Below are positions 1-6,133 of a DNA stretch of 8,809 bases, piece after piece; position 1 is the first letter of the stretch; each line of letters opens with the position of its first letter. The translations under genes were made by a program, and so were the position numbers. The notes below the pieces were generated by a model. The model was not told the origin of the DNA, did not search any database, and saw only the letters and a list, made by a program, of their open reading frames with translations. Source of the DNA: Gammaproteobacteria bacterium (GTDB lineage Bacteria > Pseudomonadota > Gammaproteobacteria > Pseudomonadales > Porticoccaceae). Location: the NCBI GenBank assembly GCA_003646355.1, contig QNFO01000031.1, positions 1-8,809 on the forward strand. The letters are read 5' to 3'.

Positions 1-1019
1 GTATCGACGCTATCGAACAGCGGCTCTTTATCTTCCTGATTGTCTTTGTTGTAGGCCAGGGGCTGGGACTTCATCAGGGTCAGCAAGCTAATCAGGTGGC
101 CGTGGGTGCGGCCAGTTTTACCGCGCACCAGCTCGGGAACGTCCGGGTTTTTCTTTTGCGGCATGATGGATGAGCCGGTGCAAAAGCGGTCGGGCAGGTC
201 GATAAAGTCAAACTGAGCCGATGCCCAAAGTATGAGCTCTTCGGAGGCGCGGGACAGGTGGGTCATCAACAGGCTGGCAAAGGCGCAGAACTCAATGGCG
301 AAGTCTCGGTCGCTGACCGAGTCGAGACTATTGGCCGTGGGGCCGTCAAAGCCGAGCAATTCGGCGGTGTACTCTCTATCAATGGGATAGGTGGTGCCAG
401 CAAGGGCAGCGGAACCCAGGGGTGATTGATTGAGTCGTTTTTTACAGTCGGCCAGGCGGCCCTGATCGCGCACCAGCATTTCGTACCAGGCCAGCAAGTG
501 ATGACCGAAGGTGACGGGCTGAGCCGTTTGCAGATGGGTAAAGCCGGGCATGATGGTGCTGGCTTCACGCTCGGCAATAAACAGCAGGCCCTCTTGCAGG
601 CGATGTAGCTCACGCTGAATGGTGGTGATTTCACTACGCAACCAAAGGCGAATATCCGTCGCTACCTGGTCATTGCGAGAGCGACCGGTGTGTAGTTTTT
701 TACCGGTGATGCCAATCTTGGCGGTCAGCGCGGCCTCGATATTCATGTGCACATCTTCAAGCGCCACCGACCATTCAAAAGTGCCGGCCTCAATCTCGCT
801 GAGAATTTCGCTGAGCCCGGTCTGGATTTGCTGGTGCTCTTGCTCGCTAAGGATGCCCACTCGAGTCAGCATCGCCGCGTGGGCCAGGGAGCCTTCAATA
901 TCTTGCTTATAAAGGCGTTTGTCAAAACTGACGGAGGCCGTAAAGCGGGCAACAAAGGCGTCAGTGGGTTCGCTAAAGCGACCGCCCCAGGACTGGTTGG
1001 ATGATTTTTTGTTGCTCAT
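1..1019 (-). CDS. argH: Argininosuccinate lyase (C-terminus cut by window edge)
   Basis: Last step of arginine synthesis: cleaves argininosuccinate to arginine and fumarate, in the cytosol, as a tetramer of the fumarase/aspartase superfamily. From the ATG at 1019 the frame stays open for 339 codons to the left edge. The family is about 460 residues, so roughly the last 120 lie outside. Visible landmarks are WGGRF at residues 11-15, the [14 protein letters not shown] block at 109-122, [11 protein letters not shown] at 158-168 with the catalytic-type His162, and the family signature [12 protein letters not shown] at 282-293, whose serine pair holds the catalytic base. The start is supported by a GAGG ribosome site five bases upstream of the ATG. 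It is divergent from algZ, as in Pseudomonas. Nothing looks broken; identification is secure. Confidence 0.97.
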   Translation of the reverse strand, partial: MSNKKSSNQSWGGRFSEPTDAFVARFTASVSFDKRLYKQDIEGSLAHAAMLTRVGILSEQEHQQIQTGLSEILSEIEAGTFEWSVALEDVHMNIEAALTAKIGITGKKLHTGRSRNDQVATDIRLWLRSEITTIQRELHRLQEGLLFIAEREASTIMPGFTHLQTAQPVTFGHHLLAWYEMLVRDQGRLADCKKRLNQSPLGSAALAGTTYPIDREYTAELLGFDGPTANSLDSVSDRDFAIEFCAFASLLMTHLSRASEELILWASAQFDFIDLPDRFCTGSSIMPQKKNPDVPELVRGKTGRTHGHLISLLTLMKSQPLAYNKDNQEDKEPLFDSVD

Positions 1020-1035
1020 TGTGACCTCGAATAAC

Positions 1036-1078
1036 GGTTGGTGGCTTACTTGCCTGTAGGAAAGGTGATTGGTTGGTG
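1036..1078. repeat. Direct repeat GGTTGGTG in the argH/algZ control region
   Basis: The octamer GGTTGGTG occurs exactly at 1036-1043 and again at 1071-1078, 35 bases apart, between the divergent argH and algZ genes. The right copy lies next to or inside the candidate algZ promoter and the left copy lies in the argH leader. Direct repeats are the usual form of LytTR-regulator sites, but no regulator can be assigned from sequence. Confidence 0.5.
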
Positions 1079-1096
1079 AAAATGACGCATTATAGC
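1069..1096 (+). promoter_or_regulatory. Weak candidate promoter for algZ
   Basis: On the plus strand TTGGTT (1069-1074) and TATAGC (1091-1096) are 16 bases apart, a weak sigma-70-like pair. It overlaps the argH -10 box on the other strand. A start near 1103 would leave almost no leader for a TTG start at 1107 but about 28 bases for the GTG start at 1131. This is inferred from hexamer similarity only. Confidence 0.25.
1089..1094 (-). promoter_or_regulatory. Candidate -10 box for argH
   Basis: On the minus strand bases 1094 to 1089 read TATAAT, a perfect sigma-70 -10 hexamer. Transcription would begin near 1082 and give a leader of about 60 bases before the argH ATG. No good -35 hexamer lies 16-18 bases upstream (1111-1118 read CACCCAGA on that strand), so the promoter may need an activator or the match may be chance. 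Confidence 0.4.
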
Positions 1097-1113
1097 TATT
1101 CATGGATTGATCT

Positions 1114-1120
1114 GGGTGAG
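1114..1120 (+). promoter_or_regulatory. Ribosome binding site favouring the 1131 GTG start of algZ
   Basis: GGGTGAG contains GGTGA, which is complementary to the anti-Shine-Dalgarno tail, and lies ten bases before the GTG at 1131. The alternative in-frame TTG at 1107 has no purine-rich site in front of it, and the GTG at 1116 overlaps this motif. An in-frame stop at 1083-1085 bounds the frame upstream. Confidence 0.4.
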
Positions 1121-1130
1121 AAAGCGAAAA

Positions 1131-2186
1131 GTGGATCGAAAAAACAAGTCGTACAGGGACAGGCAAGCGCAGCCCGCAATTAGACCAGAATTACCGTCCT
1201 CACGTTTTTGGTGTTGCGGCAGCTTGCTTGGGGTGCTGCTGATAGGCCAACTTATGTTTGTTGTCATGTCGTGGCTTGTGGGTGGGCCGCTGCTGATGGG
1301 TTGGATGGTCTTCGGTAAAGTGTGGTTACTGGCGCTGGGGGTTTCAGCACTTTCTGGCTTATTAGTCTTACTTGTCGAGAGAATGGTGTGGACAGCGTTT
1401 GCCGCAACTGAGGCGGTATTGAGCTATGCGGTGATGGGGGCGGTACTGGTGGTGGTCGTGCTGGCTATCGAATTTAGTCTGTACATCGTTTTTGATCCCT
1501 TGTTTGAGCGTTTCAATGTTGGCGAAGGGCTCGTGTCCGCCCTGCTATTGTCTGGCTTACTACTGCGTTATTTACATCTCGATAGACAGGTGGAAATGTT
1601 GCATAGAGTGGCTGAGGCTTCTCGTATCCAGGAGCTTCAAGCGAGAATTCGCCCGCACTTTCTCTTTAACAGTATGAATATTATCGCCAGTTTGATTGCC
1701 ACCGACCCGGGTAAGGCCGAGCAGGTGGTGGTTGATCTGGCTGAGTTATTCCGCCGGGTTCTGGATGATGCGCATACTCTGGTGCCCCTGCGGGAAGAGC
1801 TGGCACTGTGCCGTAGTTATTTAGCGCTTGAAAAACTACGTCTTGGTAAGCGCCTACAAACGGAGTGGGAGATCGGTGATTACGGTGATGCGCAGATCCC
1901 CAGCCTCTCTCTGCAGCCTGTTCTTGAGAATGCCGTTTACCATGGTATTCAATTATTACCGGAGGGTGGGCTGATCAAAATCAGTGTAAAGCGCCTCAAT
2001 GGTCGTCTGATTTTGACCGTTGGCAATCCCCGTAGCCAGAGAATGCAGCACAATAAGGGGAGCAAAATGGCCATAGATAACGTGCAAAAGCGACTTATTG
2101 CACACTTTGGGCCGACCGCTGTGGTACGCGCTGAAAGAATGGATAATCATTACATCACGCATATTAACTTCCCAGTGGGGGAGTGA
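1131..2186 (+). CDS. algZ: Membrane sensor histidine kinase, AlgZ/FimS (LytS) family
   Basis: Partner kinase of AlgR; in Pseudomonas the pair controls alginate, type IV pili and virulence genes. Numbering is from the GTG at 1131 (351 residues). Four hydrophobic segments lie at about 29-49, 59-82, 96-121 and 133-150. A linker follows, then the His_kinase family motif PHFLFN at 175-180 with the presumed phospho-acceptor His176. The N-box-like [12 protein letters not shown] lies at 261-272 with Asn267. The later ATP-binding boxes are degenerate: VGNP around 297-300 replaces the usual D-box, and GSKMAIDN at 310-317 lacks two of the expected glycines. As far as I recall this form is typical of the AlgZ branch. 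Length is close to Pseudomonas AlgZ (about 358). The start is uncertain between TTG 1107, GTG 1116 and GTG 1131. Its stop lies ten bases before algR, so the two are co-transcribed. Confidence 0.9.
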   Translation: MDRKNKSYRDRQAQPAIRPELPSSRFWCCGSLLGVLLIGQLMFVVMSWLVGGPLLMGWMVFGKVWLLALGVSALSGLLVLLVERMVWTAFAATEAVLSYAVMGAVLVVVVLAIEFSLYIVFDPLFERFNVGEGLVSALLLSGLLLRYLHLDRQVEMLHRVAEASRIQELQARIRPHFLFNSMNIIASLIATDPGKAEQVVVDLAELFRRVLDDAHTLVPLREELALCRSYLALEKLRLGKRLQTEWEIGDYGDAQIPSLSLQPVLENAVYHGIQLLPEGGLIKISVKRLNGRLILTVGNPRSQRMQHNKGSKMAIDNVQKRLIAHFGPTAVVRAERMDNHYITHINFPVGE

Positions 2187-2196
2187 GTTATTTTTT

Positions 2197-2934
2197 ATGA
2201 ATGTATTGATTGTCGATGATGAGCCGCTAGCGCGCGATCGCCTACAAAGGATGATTGCTTCGCTGCCGGATTTTAATGTTGTTGCCATGGCCGAGAATGG
2301 TCAGCAGGCGATTCAGCGTGCCCGTGAATTAAGTCCAGATGTTGTTTTAATGGATGTGCGCATGCCGGGTATGGATGGCATTGCCGCGGCGCAGCATTTG
2401 GCTGAACTTGAACCCCCGCCAGCAGTGATTTTTTGTACCGCTTATGAAGATTACGCGATTGAAGCTTTTTCGTCCCAGGCCATTGGCTATTTGCTAAAGC
2501 CGGTCAAACAGACAGATCTGGATGCGGCGCTGAGTCGTACCGGGCGTGTCAATAAGGCTCAGCTCAATAATTTGCAGGATAGCGTTGGTATTGGAGAGGG
2601 TGGTCGCACCCATCTTGCCGCGAAAAATAGGGGTGAGATCGACTTAATACCTATTAGCGATGTGCGTTTATTTCAGGCCGACCACAAATACGTGACGGCC
2701 TACCACACCGATGGTGAAGCTCTGCTCGATGATACCTTGAAAGAGCTGGAAGGCGAGTTTGAGGGGCGCTTTGTGCGCATTCATCGCAATGCCCTTGTCT
2801 CGGTCTCACACATTGAAGGCCTGGAGCGTGATAGCGAGGGCCACTGCTTTGTGCGCCTTAAAGACCTGGATATTAAACCCCAGGTGAGTCGCCGCCACAT
2901 TACCCCGGTGCGCCGTTTGCTCGAGAAAATCTGA
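2197..2934 (+). CDS. algR: LytTR-family response regulator AlgR
   Basis: DNA-binding response regulator, 245 residues; Pseudomonas AlgR has 248. The receiver domain covers about residues 1-115: acidic pair Asp8/Asp9, phospho-acceptor Asp53 in the LMDVRMPGMDG block, Thr81 in VIFCTAY, and Lys101 in LLKPV. A linker of about 20 residues leads to a LytTR DNA-binding domain at about 138-245, with ADHKYVT (161-167) and RFVRIHRNALV (191-201) as family landmarks. The opening MNVLIVDDEPLAR and the RFVRIHRNAL block agree closely with P. aeruginosa AlgR as I remember it. The start at ATG 2197 gives the canonical N-terminus; the purine-rich GGGGGAGTGAG overlapping the algZ stop serves as ribosome site. 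LytTR proteins usually bind imperfect direct repeats; candidate targets sit upstream of algZ and of hemC. Confidence 0.96.
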   Translation: MNVLIVDDEPLARDRLQRMIASLPDFNVVAMAENGQQAIQRARELSPDVVLMDVRMPGMDGIAAAQHLAELEPPPAVIFCTAYEDYAIEAFSSQAIGYLLKPVKQTDLDAALSRTGRVNKAQLNNLQDSVGIGEGGRTHLAAKNRGEIDLIPISDVRLFQADHKYVTAYHTDGEALLDDTLKELEGEFEGRFVRIHRNALVSVSHIEGLERDSEGHCFVRLKDLDIKPQVSRRHITPVRRLLEKI

Positions 2935-3000
2935 CGCAATAAATACAATCCCCCTTCTTTTTTCTTACTTTTCCCCAAAAAAATCTTCTGTAGACAGTCC

Positions 3001-3023
3001 GTTCCCTTTCAAGCTTTGGGAAC
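3001..3023. repeat. Inverted repeat GTTCCC-N11-GGGAAC, possible operator
   Basis: The arms GTTCCC (3001-3006) and GGGAAC (3018-3023) are perfect complements separated by 11 bases. The left arm extends into CCGTTC (2999-3004), equal to the first six bases of the AlgR box CCGTTCGTC known from Pseudomonas. There is no T-run after the right arm, so it does not look like a terminator. Function as an operator is inference. Confidence 0.35.
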
Positions 3024-3031
3024 CTGGCAGT

Positions 3032-3060
3032 TTGTATCTGTTATTATGACAGGCTCTAAT
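3032..3060 (+). promoter_or_regulatory. Weak candidate promoter for the hem genes
   Basis: TTGTAT (3032-3037) and TCTAAT (3055-3060) are 17 bases apart. The -10 matches five of six consensus positions and the -35 three of six. An alternative -10, TATTAT (3042-3047), is 20 bases from TTGGGA (3016-3021), which is too far for a standard promoter. A promoter is expected because of the 218-base gap, but the exact one is uncertain. Confidence 0.3.
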
Positions 3061-3152
3061 CCCCGCTTATTTTCTTGTAGCGGCAGCGTTCTGAGAGCGA
3101 GGCGCTAGCTGTGAATGGGATCTGTTTTTCATCAAATTAATGAGTTAAGCCC

Positions 3153-4076
3153 ATGCAAACATTGCGTATCGCCACCCGTAAAAGCCCGCTGGCACTGTGG
3201 CAGGCGCATTTTGTACGCGATGCCTTGACTCAGGCTCACCCCGGCCTGAGCGTAGAAATTATCGGCATGACTACTCGGGGTGACAAAATTCTCGATACGC
3301 CCCTCGCCAAAATTGGTGGCAAAGGGCTTTTTGTTAAAGAACTCGAGGTTGCGCTGTTGGAAGGGCGGGCCGACATTGCCGTTCATTCAATGAAAGACGT
3401 GCCCATGGCGCTGCCTCCGGGTTTGGCGCTACCTATTATTTGCGAACGGGAAGACCCCCGTGATGCCTTTGTCTCCAATCGCTATCAGAGTATTGAAGAG
3501 CTGCCCGCCGGTGCCCGCGTTGGTACCAGCAGTATGCGCCGCCAATGTCAGTTGATGGAAAGCTTCCCTCAGCTTGAGCTACTCGATTTGCGCGGCAACG
3601 TTAACACCCGGCTGGCGCGGCTTGATAATGATGAATATGACGGCATTATTCTCGCGACGGCGGGTTTGCTGCGCCTTGATATGGCCGACAGAATTGCGCA
3701 GCGTATTCCGGTGAACCAGTCCTTACCGGCCGGTGGCCAGGGCGCTGTGGGTATTGAATGCCGAGCTGACGATGAACAAACGCAAGCCCTGTTAAGTGTG
3801 CTTCATCACCCGGACACTGCGGCTCGCGTTGCTGCCGAAAGGGCAGTTAACTGTGAGCTGGAAGGTGGTTGTCAGGTGCCGATAGCCTGTTATGCAGAGC
3901 TACAGGGGGATAAACAACTTTACCTCAGGGCTCTGGTCGGCTCACTTGATGGCACTTTAATGCTGCGGGAAGAAATCACGGGTGCCGCGGACAGTGCCGA
4001 GCAACTCGGCATCGAATTGGCTCAGCGCCTGTTGGCACGGGGTGCAGATAAAATCCTCGCCGACATTACACATTGA
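3153..4076 (+). CDS. hemC: Hydroxymethylbilane synthase (porphobilinogen deaminase)
   Basis: Joins four porphobilinogen molecules into hydroxymethylbilane in the cytosol, the step before uroporphyrinogen III in haem, sirohaem and cobalamin synthesis. The protein has 307 residues, normal for the family. It begins at [14 protein letters not shown] (residues 5-18). Catalytic Asp82 is in HSMKDVP (78-84). Substrate- and cofactor-binding arginines fall at 9, 129, 130, 147 and 153. The dipyrromethane cofactor cysteine is Cys240 in the EGGCQVP block (237-243). All expected key residues are present, so it should be active. The ATG at 3153 is preceded by only a weak GAG eight bases upstream. One base separates its stop from hemD, implying coupled translation. 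The downstream order hemC-hemD-hemX-hemY is conserved in gammaproteobacteria. Confidence 0.98.
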   Translation: MQTLRIATRKSPLALWQAHFVRDALTQAHPGLSVEIIGMTTRGDKILDTPLAKIGGKGLFVKELEVALLEGRADIAVHSMKDVPMALPPGLALPIICEREDPRDAFVSNRYQSIEELPAGARVGTSSMRRQCQLMESFPQLELLDLRGNVNTRLARLDNDEYDGIILATAGLLRLDMADRIAQRIPVNQSLPAGGQGAVGIECRADDEQTQALLSVLHHPDTAARVAAERAVNCELEGGCQVPIACYAELQGDKQLYLRALVGSLDGTLMLREEITGAADSAEQLGIELAQRLLARGADKILADITH

Positions 4077-4077
4077 T

Positions 4078-4908
4078 ATGCCCGCGCTCCACGGTCTTCA
4101 TATTCTTAGCCTGCGAGCGTTTTCCTCTCCTCCAGATCCAGGTCCAGATCAAGTGTGCAGTCATCAAAAGAACTGCACTCAAAAACAAGACCCTTTACTA
4201 GCCCGTCTCGAAGCACTCGGTGCTACGTGCCATAACTACCCGGTCATCAAAATTGTGCCGGCAGGGGCGGATGACGAGCGGGTTAAGCAGCAGGTGATGG
4301 CTTTTTCCGACTACGATAAAGCCATTGTTATCAGCCAGCGTGCCGCGCAACTAGCGGGGTGGTGGCTGGATCGCTATTGGCCGATGCTGCCTGTGGGCAT
4401 TGAGTATTTTGCCGTGGGGCCGACCTCTGCCCAGCCTTTGCGCGATCAGAATGTGTCTGTCACTGTGCCCGAGTCGGGTTATTCCAGTGAGGCCCTCTTA
4501 GCACTACCGGCATTAAAGACGGTGCAGGGCGAGAAAATAATTATTTTTAGAGGCGGGCAGGGTCGGGACTTGCTTGAGCAGACCTTAAAAGAGCGGGGGG
4601 GAAACGTCGATTGCTGCGAGCTTTATAGCCGTGTTGTCGATTCCCTCCATCGTGAGGCCATCGCTGAATTATTACAGGCGCAGTCACCCCTGGTGCTGAT
4701 CTACAGCGGACAAGTATTGGACGCATTGCTCGAGGTTGTGCCCGAGGCTTCTCTGGTGAAATTGAAAAGCTTGCCGATAATCGCGCCGAGCGAGCGGGTG
4801 GCGAATCTGGCGCGTAACAAAGGTTTTAGCTCAGTACATCTTGCGGCCAGCGCGCTCGCTCAAGACATGGAGCATAGTGTTTTGGGCTGGTACACTCATG
4901 CCCGGTAA
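4078..4908 (+). CDS. hemD: Uroporphyrinogen-III synthase with an N-terminal insertion
   Basis: Closes hydroxymethylbilane to uroporphyrinogen III with inversion of ring D. The family is divergent, so recognition rests on pattern and position: LARLEALG at residues 41-48, SQRAAQ at 86-91, FAVGPTSA at 111-118, SSEALL at 136-141, IFRGGQGRDLL at 156-166, ELYSRV at 181-186, IYSGQ at 208-212, and APSERVANLARNKGF at 236-250. The ATG at 4078, one base after the hemC stop, has no clear ribosome site, which suggests re-initiation by ribosomes finishing hemC. It has 276 residues, slightly long for the family. The excess is about 23 residues (15-37) between the first strand and the first helix, where family members usually pass directly from a VTRP-like strand end to the helix. 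That segment contains PDPGPD and two cysteines. The ATG could be later only if the first strand were lost, which is unlikely. Confidence 0.93.
   Translation: MPALHGLHILSLRAFSSPPDPGPDQVCSHQKNCTQKQDPLLARLEALGATCHNYPVIKIVPAGADDERVKQQVMAFSDYDKAIVISQRAAQLAGWWLDRYWPMLPVGIEYFAVGPTSAQPLRDQNVSVTVPESGYSSEALLALPALKTVQGEKIIIFRGGQGRDLLEQTLKERGGNVDCCELYSRVVDSLHREAIAELLQAQSPLVLIYSGQVLDALLEVVPEASLVKLKSLPIIAPSERVANLARNKGFSSVHLAASALAQDMEHSVLGWYTHAR
4131..4148 (+). repeat. Three tandem hexamers inside hemD
   Basis: TCCAGA, TCCAGG and TCCAGA follow one another without a gap. In frame they give the alternating peptide Pro-Asp-Pro-Gly-Pro-Asp (residues 19-24) within the HemD insertion. This looks like a slippage-generated repeat. 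Confidence 0.75.
4155..4178 (+). repeat. Perfect 7-bp hairpin inside hemD
   Basis: GTGCAGT (4155-4161) and ACTGCAC (4172-4178) are exact reverse complements around a ten-base loop. The hairpin starts 77 bases after the hemD start and falls entirely inside the extra N-terminal segment. There is no following T-run, so it is not a terminator. Confidence 0.6.
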
Positions 4909-4979
4909 CGACTAGGCTCTGATGTTGAGTGAAAAAGTGTTTAGTTAAAAATAATATTGATTGAATAGCGGGATGACGG
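4909..4979 (+). other. hemD-hemX spacer
   Basis: This 71-base AT-rich gap is the only real break inside the hem cluster. TTGAGT (4925-4930) and an AT run at 4946-4957 could form a weak internal promoter, but no correctly spaced -10 is convincing. A five-codon frame (ATG ACG GGT GAA TAA, 4973-4987) overlaps the hemX GTG start. There is no terminator. Confidence 0.4.
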
Positions 4980-6128
4980 GTGAATAACAAAAAACAAGTG
5001 GATAGCACGCAAGACAAACCGGAAGTCGAGTCGGCCCCCGAAGCGAAAGCGCAAAGTAAGGCTCAGAATAAGGTGCAGAGTAAAACCAAAAAACCTGCCA
5101 CAGGCAGAGGCTGGCGCTTGCTGACGATTTTTTTACTGCTGGTCATTATTGCCGGCGGTGGCGCACTGGGCTGGTTTGGGCAAACGCTGTGGCTGGAGCG
5201 AGCATCCAGTACACAAACGCTCGCACAGCAGACTGCGTTGATCGAGACCCTGCAGCAAAATATTGAGCGTAAATCCGCAGAACAAGGGCGGCTGGTTGCG
5301 ACCTTTGAGGGCAAGCTGGAAGCTATAAGAGAAGAGCAGCAGAGTCAGTTAGAGCTGCTTGAACGCAATGGCGATGCCGGTCGCGGTAAGCACTTATTGG
5401 ATGAAGCGGAGTTCCTAATTCGCCTCGCCAACCAGCGTTTGCTGGTTGAACGCAGACCGCAAGGTGCTCAAAGCTTACTCGAATCGGCTGACCAAGTGTT
5501 GGCGAAGCTGGATGATCCCGGGCTGCTCGCACTGCGAAAAACCTTGTCAGAAAACATTGCCGCCTTGCGTGGCACTGCCGTTATTGACCGCGAGGGTATT
5601 TTTCTTCGCATTGGCACCTTGTCTGATTTGGTGATGACTTTTTCTGCGCTACCGGCCCATGGGCTTGACGTTGTTGAGGCAGTCGATGAATCTACCCCCG
5701 CGGAAGAGGTCGCTACCATGGTTGATAAGCCTTGGTATCAAGGCCTTTGGCATAATATTCGCCAGGCGACACAGGGTTTTGTCGATAGACACTTTCATGT
5801 GCGCTCCCTCGAACAACCGTTAGCCCCCTTAATGTCCATTGATCGAGAAACACAGCTGCGCCACAGCCTGTTGATTATTCTCGGTAACGCCCAGCAAGCC
5901 GTGCTGCGTGAAGAGGCGGGAATTTATCGGGCCAGCCTTGCCCGCGCTGAAAAAGATATCACCCAGTATTTTGCGCCCAATGACGACACCCGTGCCATTA
6001 TTGAGCAGCTGCAGACTTTGCAGGCTGAAGCCGTAAAGCAGGACTTGCCCGATGTTAGTGCCTCTTTGTACACGTTGCGGGATTACCGGGACGCGGCCGA
6101 GAGTCGACTCCGTAACGGGGAGGGTTGA
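4980..6128 (+). CDS. hemX: HemX family inner-membrane protein
   Basis: Member of the HemX family, often mislabelled uroporphyrinogen-III methyltransferase because E. coli hemX was once thought to be one. No SAM-methyltransferase motif is visible. The protein has 382 residues. The N-terminal cytoplasmic tail (1-43) is rich in Gln, Lys and Ala with a repeated AQSKAQNKVQSK stretch. One membrane helix lies at about 45-68, then a long, probably coiled-coil region at about 75-130. The family core follows: DEAEFLIRLANQRL at 141-154, then LLESADQVLAKLDDP at 166-180. Most of the protein is therefore likely periplasmic. The start is GTG at 4980; an in-frame TGA at 4974-4976 rules out anything earlier. 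It follows hemD after 71 bases and runs into hemY, whose ribosome site lies in its last codons. Function is unproven; a scaffold for the haem pathway is one idea. Confidence 0.92.
   Translation: MNNKKQVDSTQDKPEVESAPEAKAQSKAQNKVQSKTKKPATGRGWRLLTIFLLLVIIAGGGALGWFGQTLWLERASSTQTLAQQTALIETLQQNIERKSAEQGRLVATFEGKLEAIREEQQSQLELLERNGDAGRGKHLLDEAEFLIRLANQRLLVERRPQGAQSLLESADQVLAKLDDPGLLALRKTLSENIAALRGTAVIDREGIFLRIGTLSDLVMTFSALPAHGLDVVEAVDESTPAEEVATMVDKPWYQGLWHNIRQATQGFVDRHFHVRSLEQPLAPLMSIDRETQLRHSLLIILGNAQQAVLREEAGIYRASLARAEKDITQYFAPNDDTRAIIEQLQTLQAEAVKQDLPDVSASLYTLRDYRDAAESRLRNGEG
6117..6124 (+). promoter_or_regulatory. Strong ribosome binding site that sets the hemY start
   Basis: GGGGAGGG lies in the last codons of hemX, nine bases before the GTG at 6134. 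The in-frame TTG at 6125 touches this motif and cannot use it, so GTG 6134 is the better start. Confidence 0.75.
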
Positions 6129-6133
6129 TCACC

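Larger units (their letters stand above)
2935..3152. other. algR-hemC intergenic region
   Basis: These 218 bases carry no gene I can support. They hold a polypyrimidine tract (2949-2976, one purine in 28 bases) followed by seven A's, an inverted repeat GTTCCC/GGGAAC (3001-3023), AT-rich hexamers compatible with a hemC promoter, and a two-codon ORF (ATG AGT TAA, 3140-3148) ending four bases before the hemC start. No stem followed by a T-run is seen after algR, so read-through from algZR into the hem genes is possible. Confidence 0.7.

Noticed and set aside
266..1004. Several open frames within argH on both strands
   Set aside because: All overlap the intact argH reading frame, show low-complexity peptides and match no family; they are shadows.
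1086..1106. ArgR-type operator over the argH promoter
   Set aside because: The minus strand holds a TGAAT half-site beside the -10, but the second half does not fit the ARG-box consensus, so it was not called.
2098..2196. Upstream extension of algR by 33 codons
   Set aside because: The extension lies inside the algZ coding sequence; the ATG at 2197 gives the canonical MNVLIVDDEP start of AlgR.
3001..3023. Terminator after algR
   Set aside because: The GTTCCC/GGGAAC stem is short with an 11-base loop and has no T-run downstream.
3024..3042. Sigma-54 promoter before hemC
   Set aside because: TGGCAG resembles the -24 element, but the required GC of the -12 element is missing at the correct spacing.
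4151..4176. Metal site in the HemD insertion (two Cys and a His, residues 27-33)
   Set aside because: The spacing C-x-H-x3-C is not a recognised binding motif and no other ligand is nearby; likely chance in a low-complexity segment.
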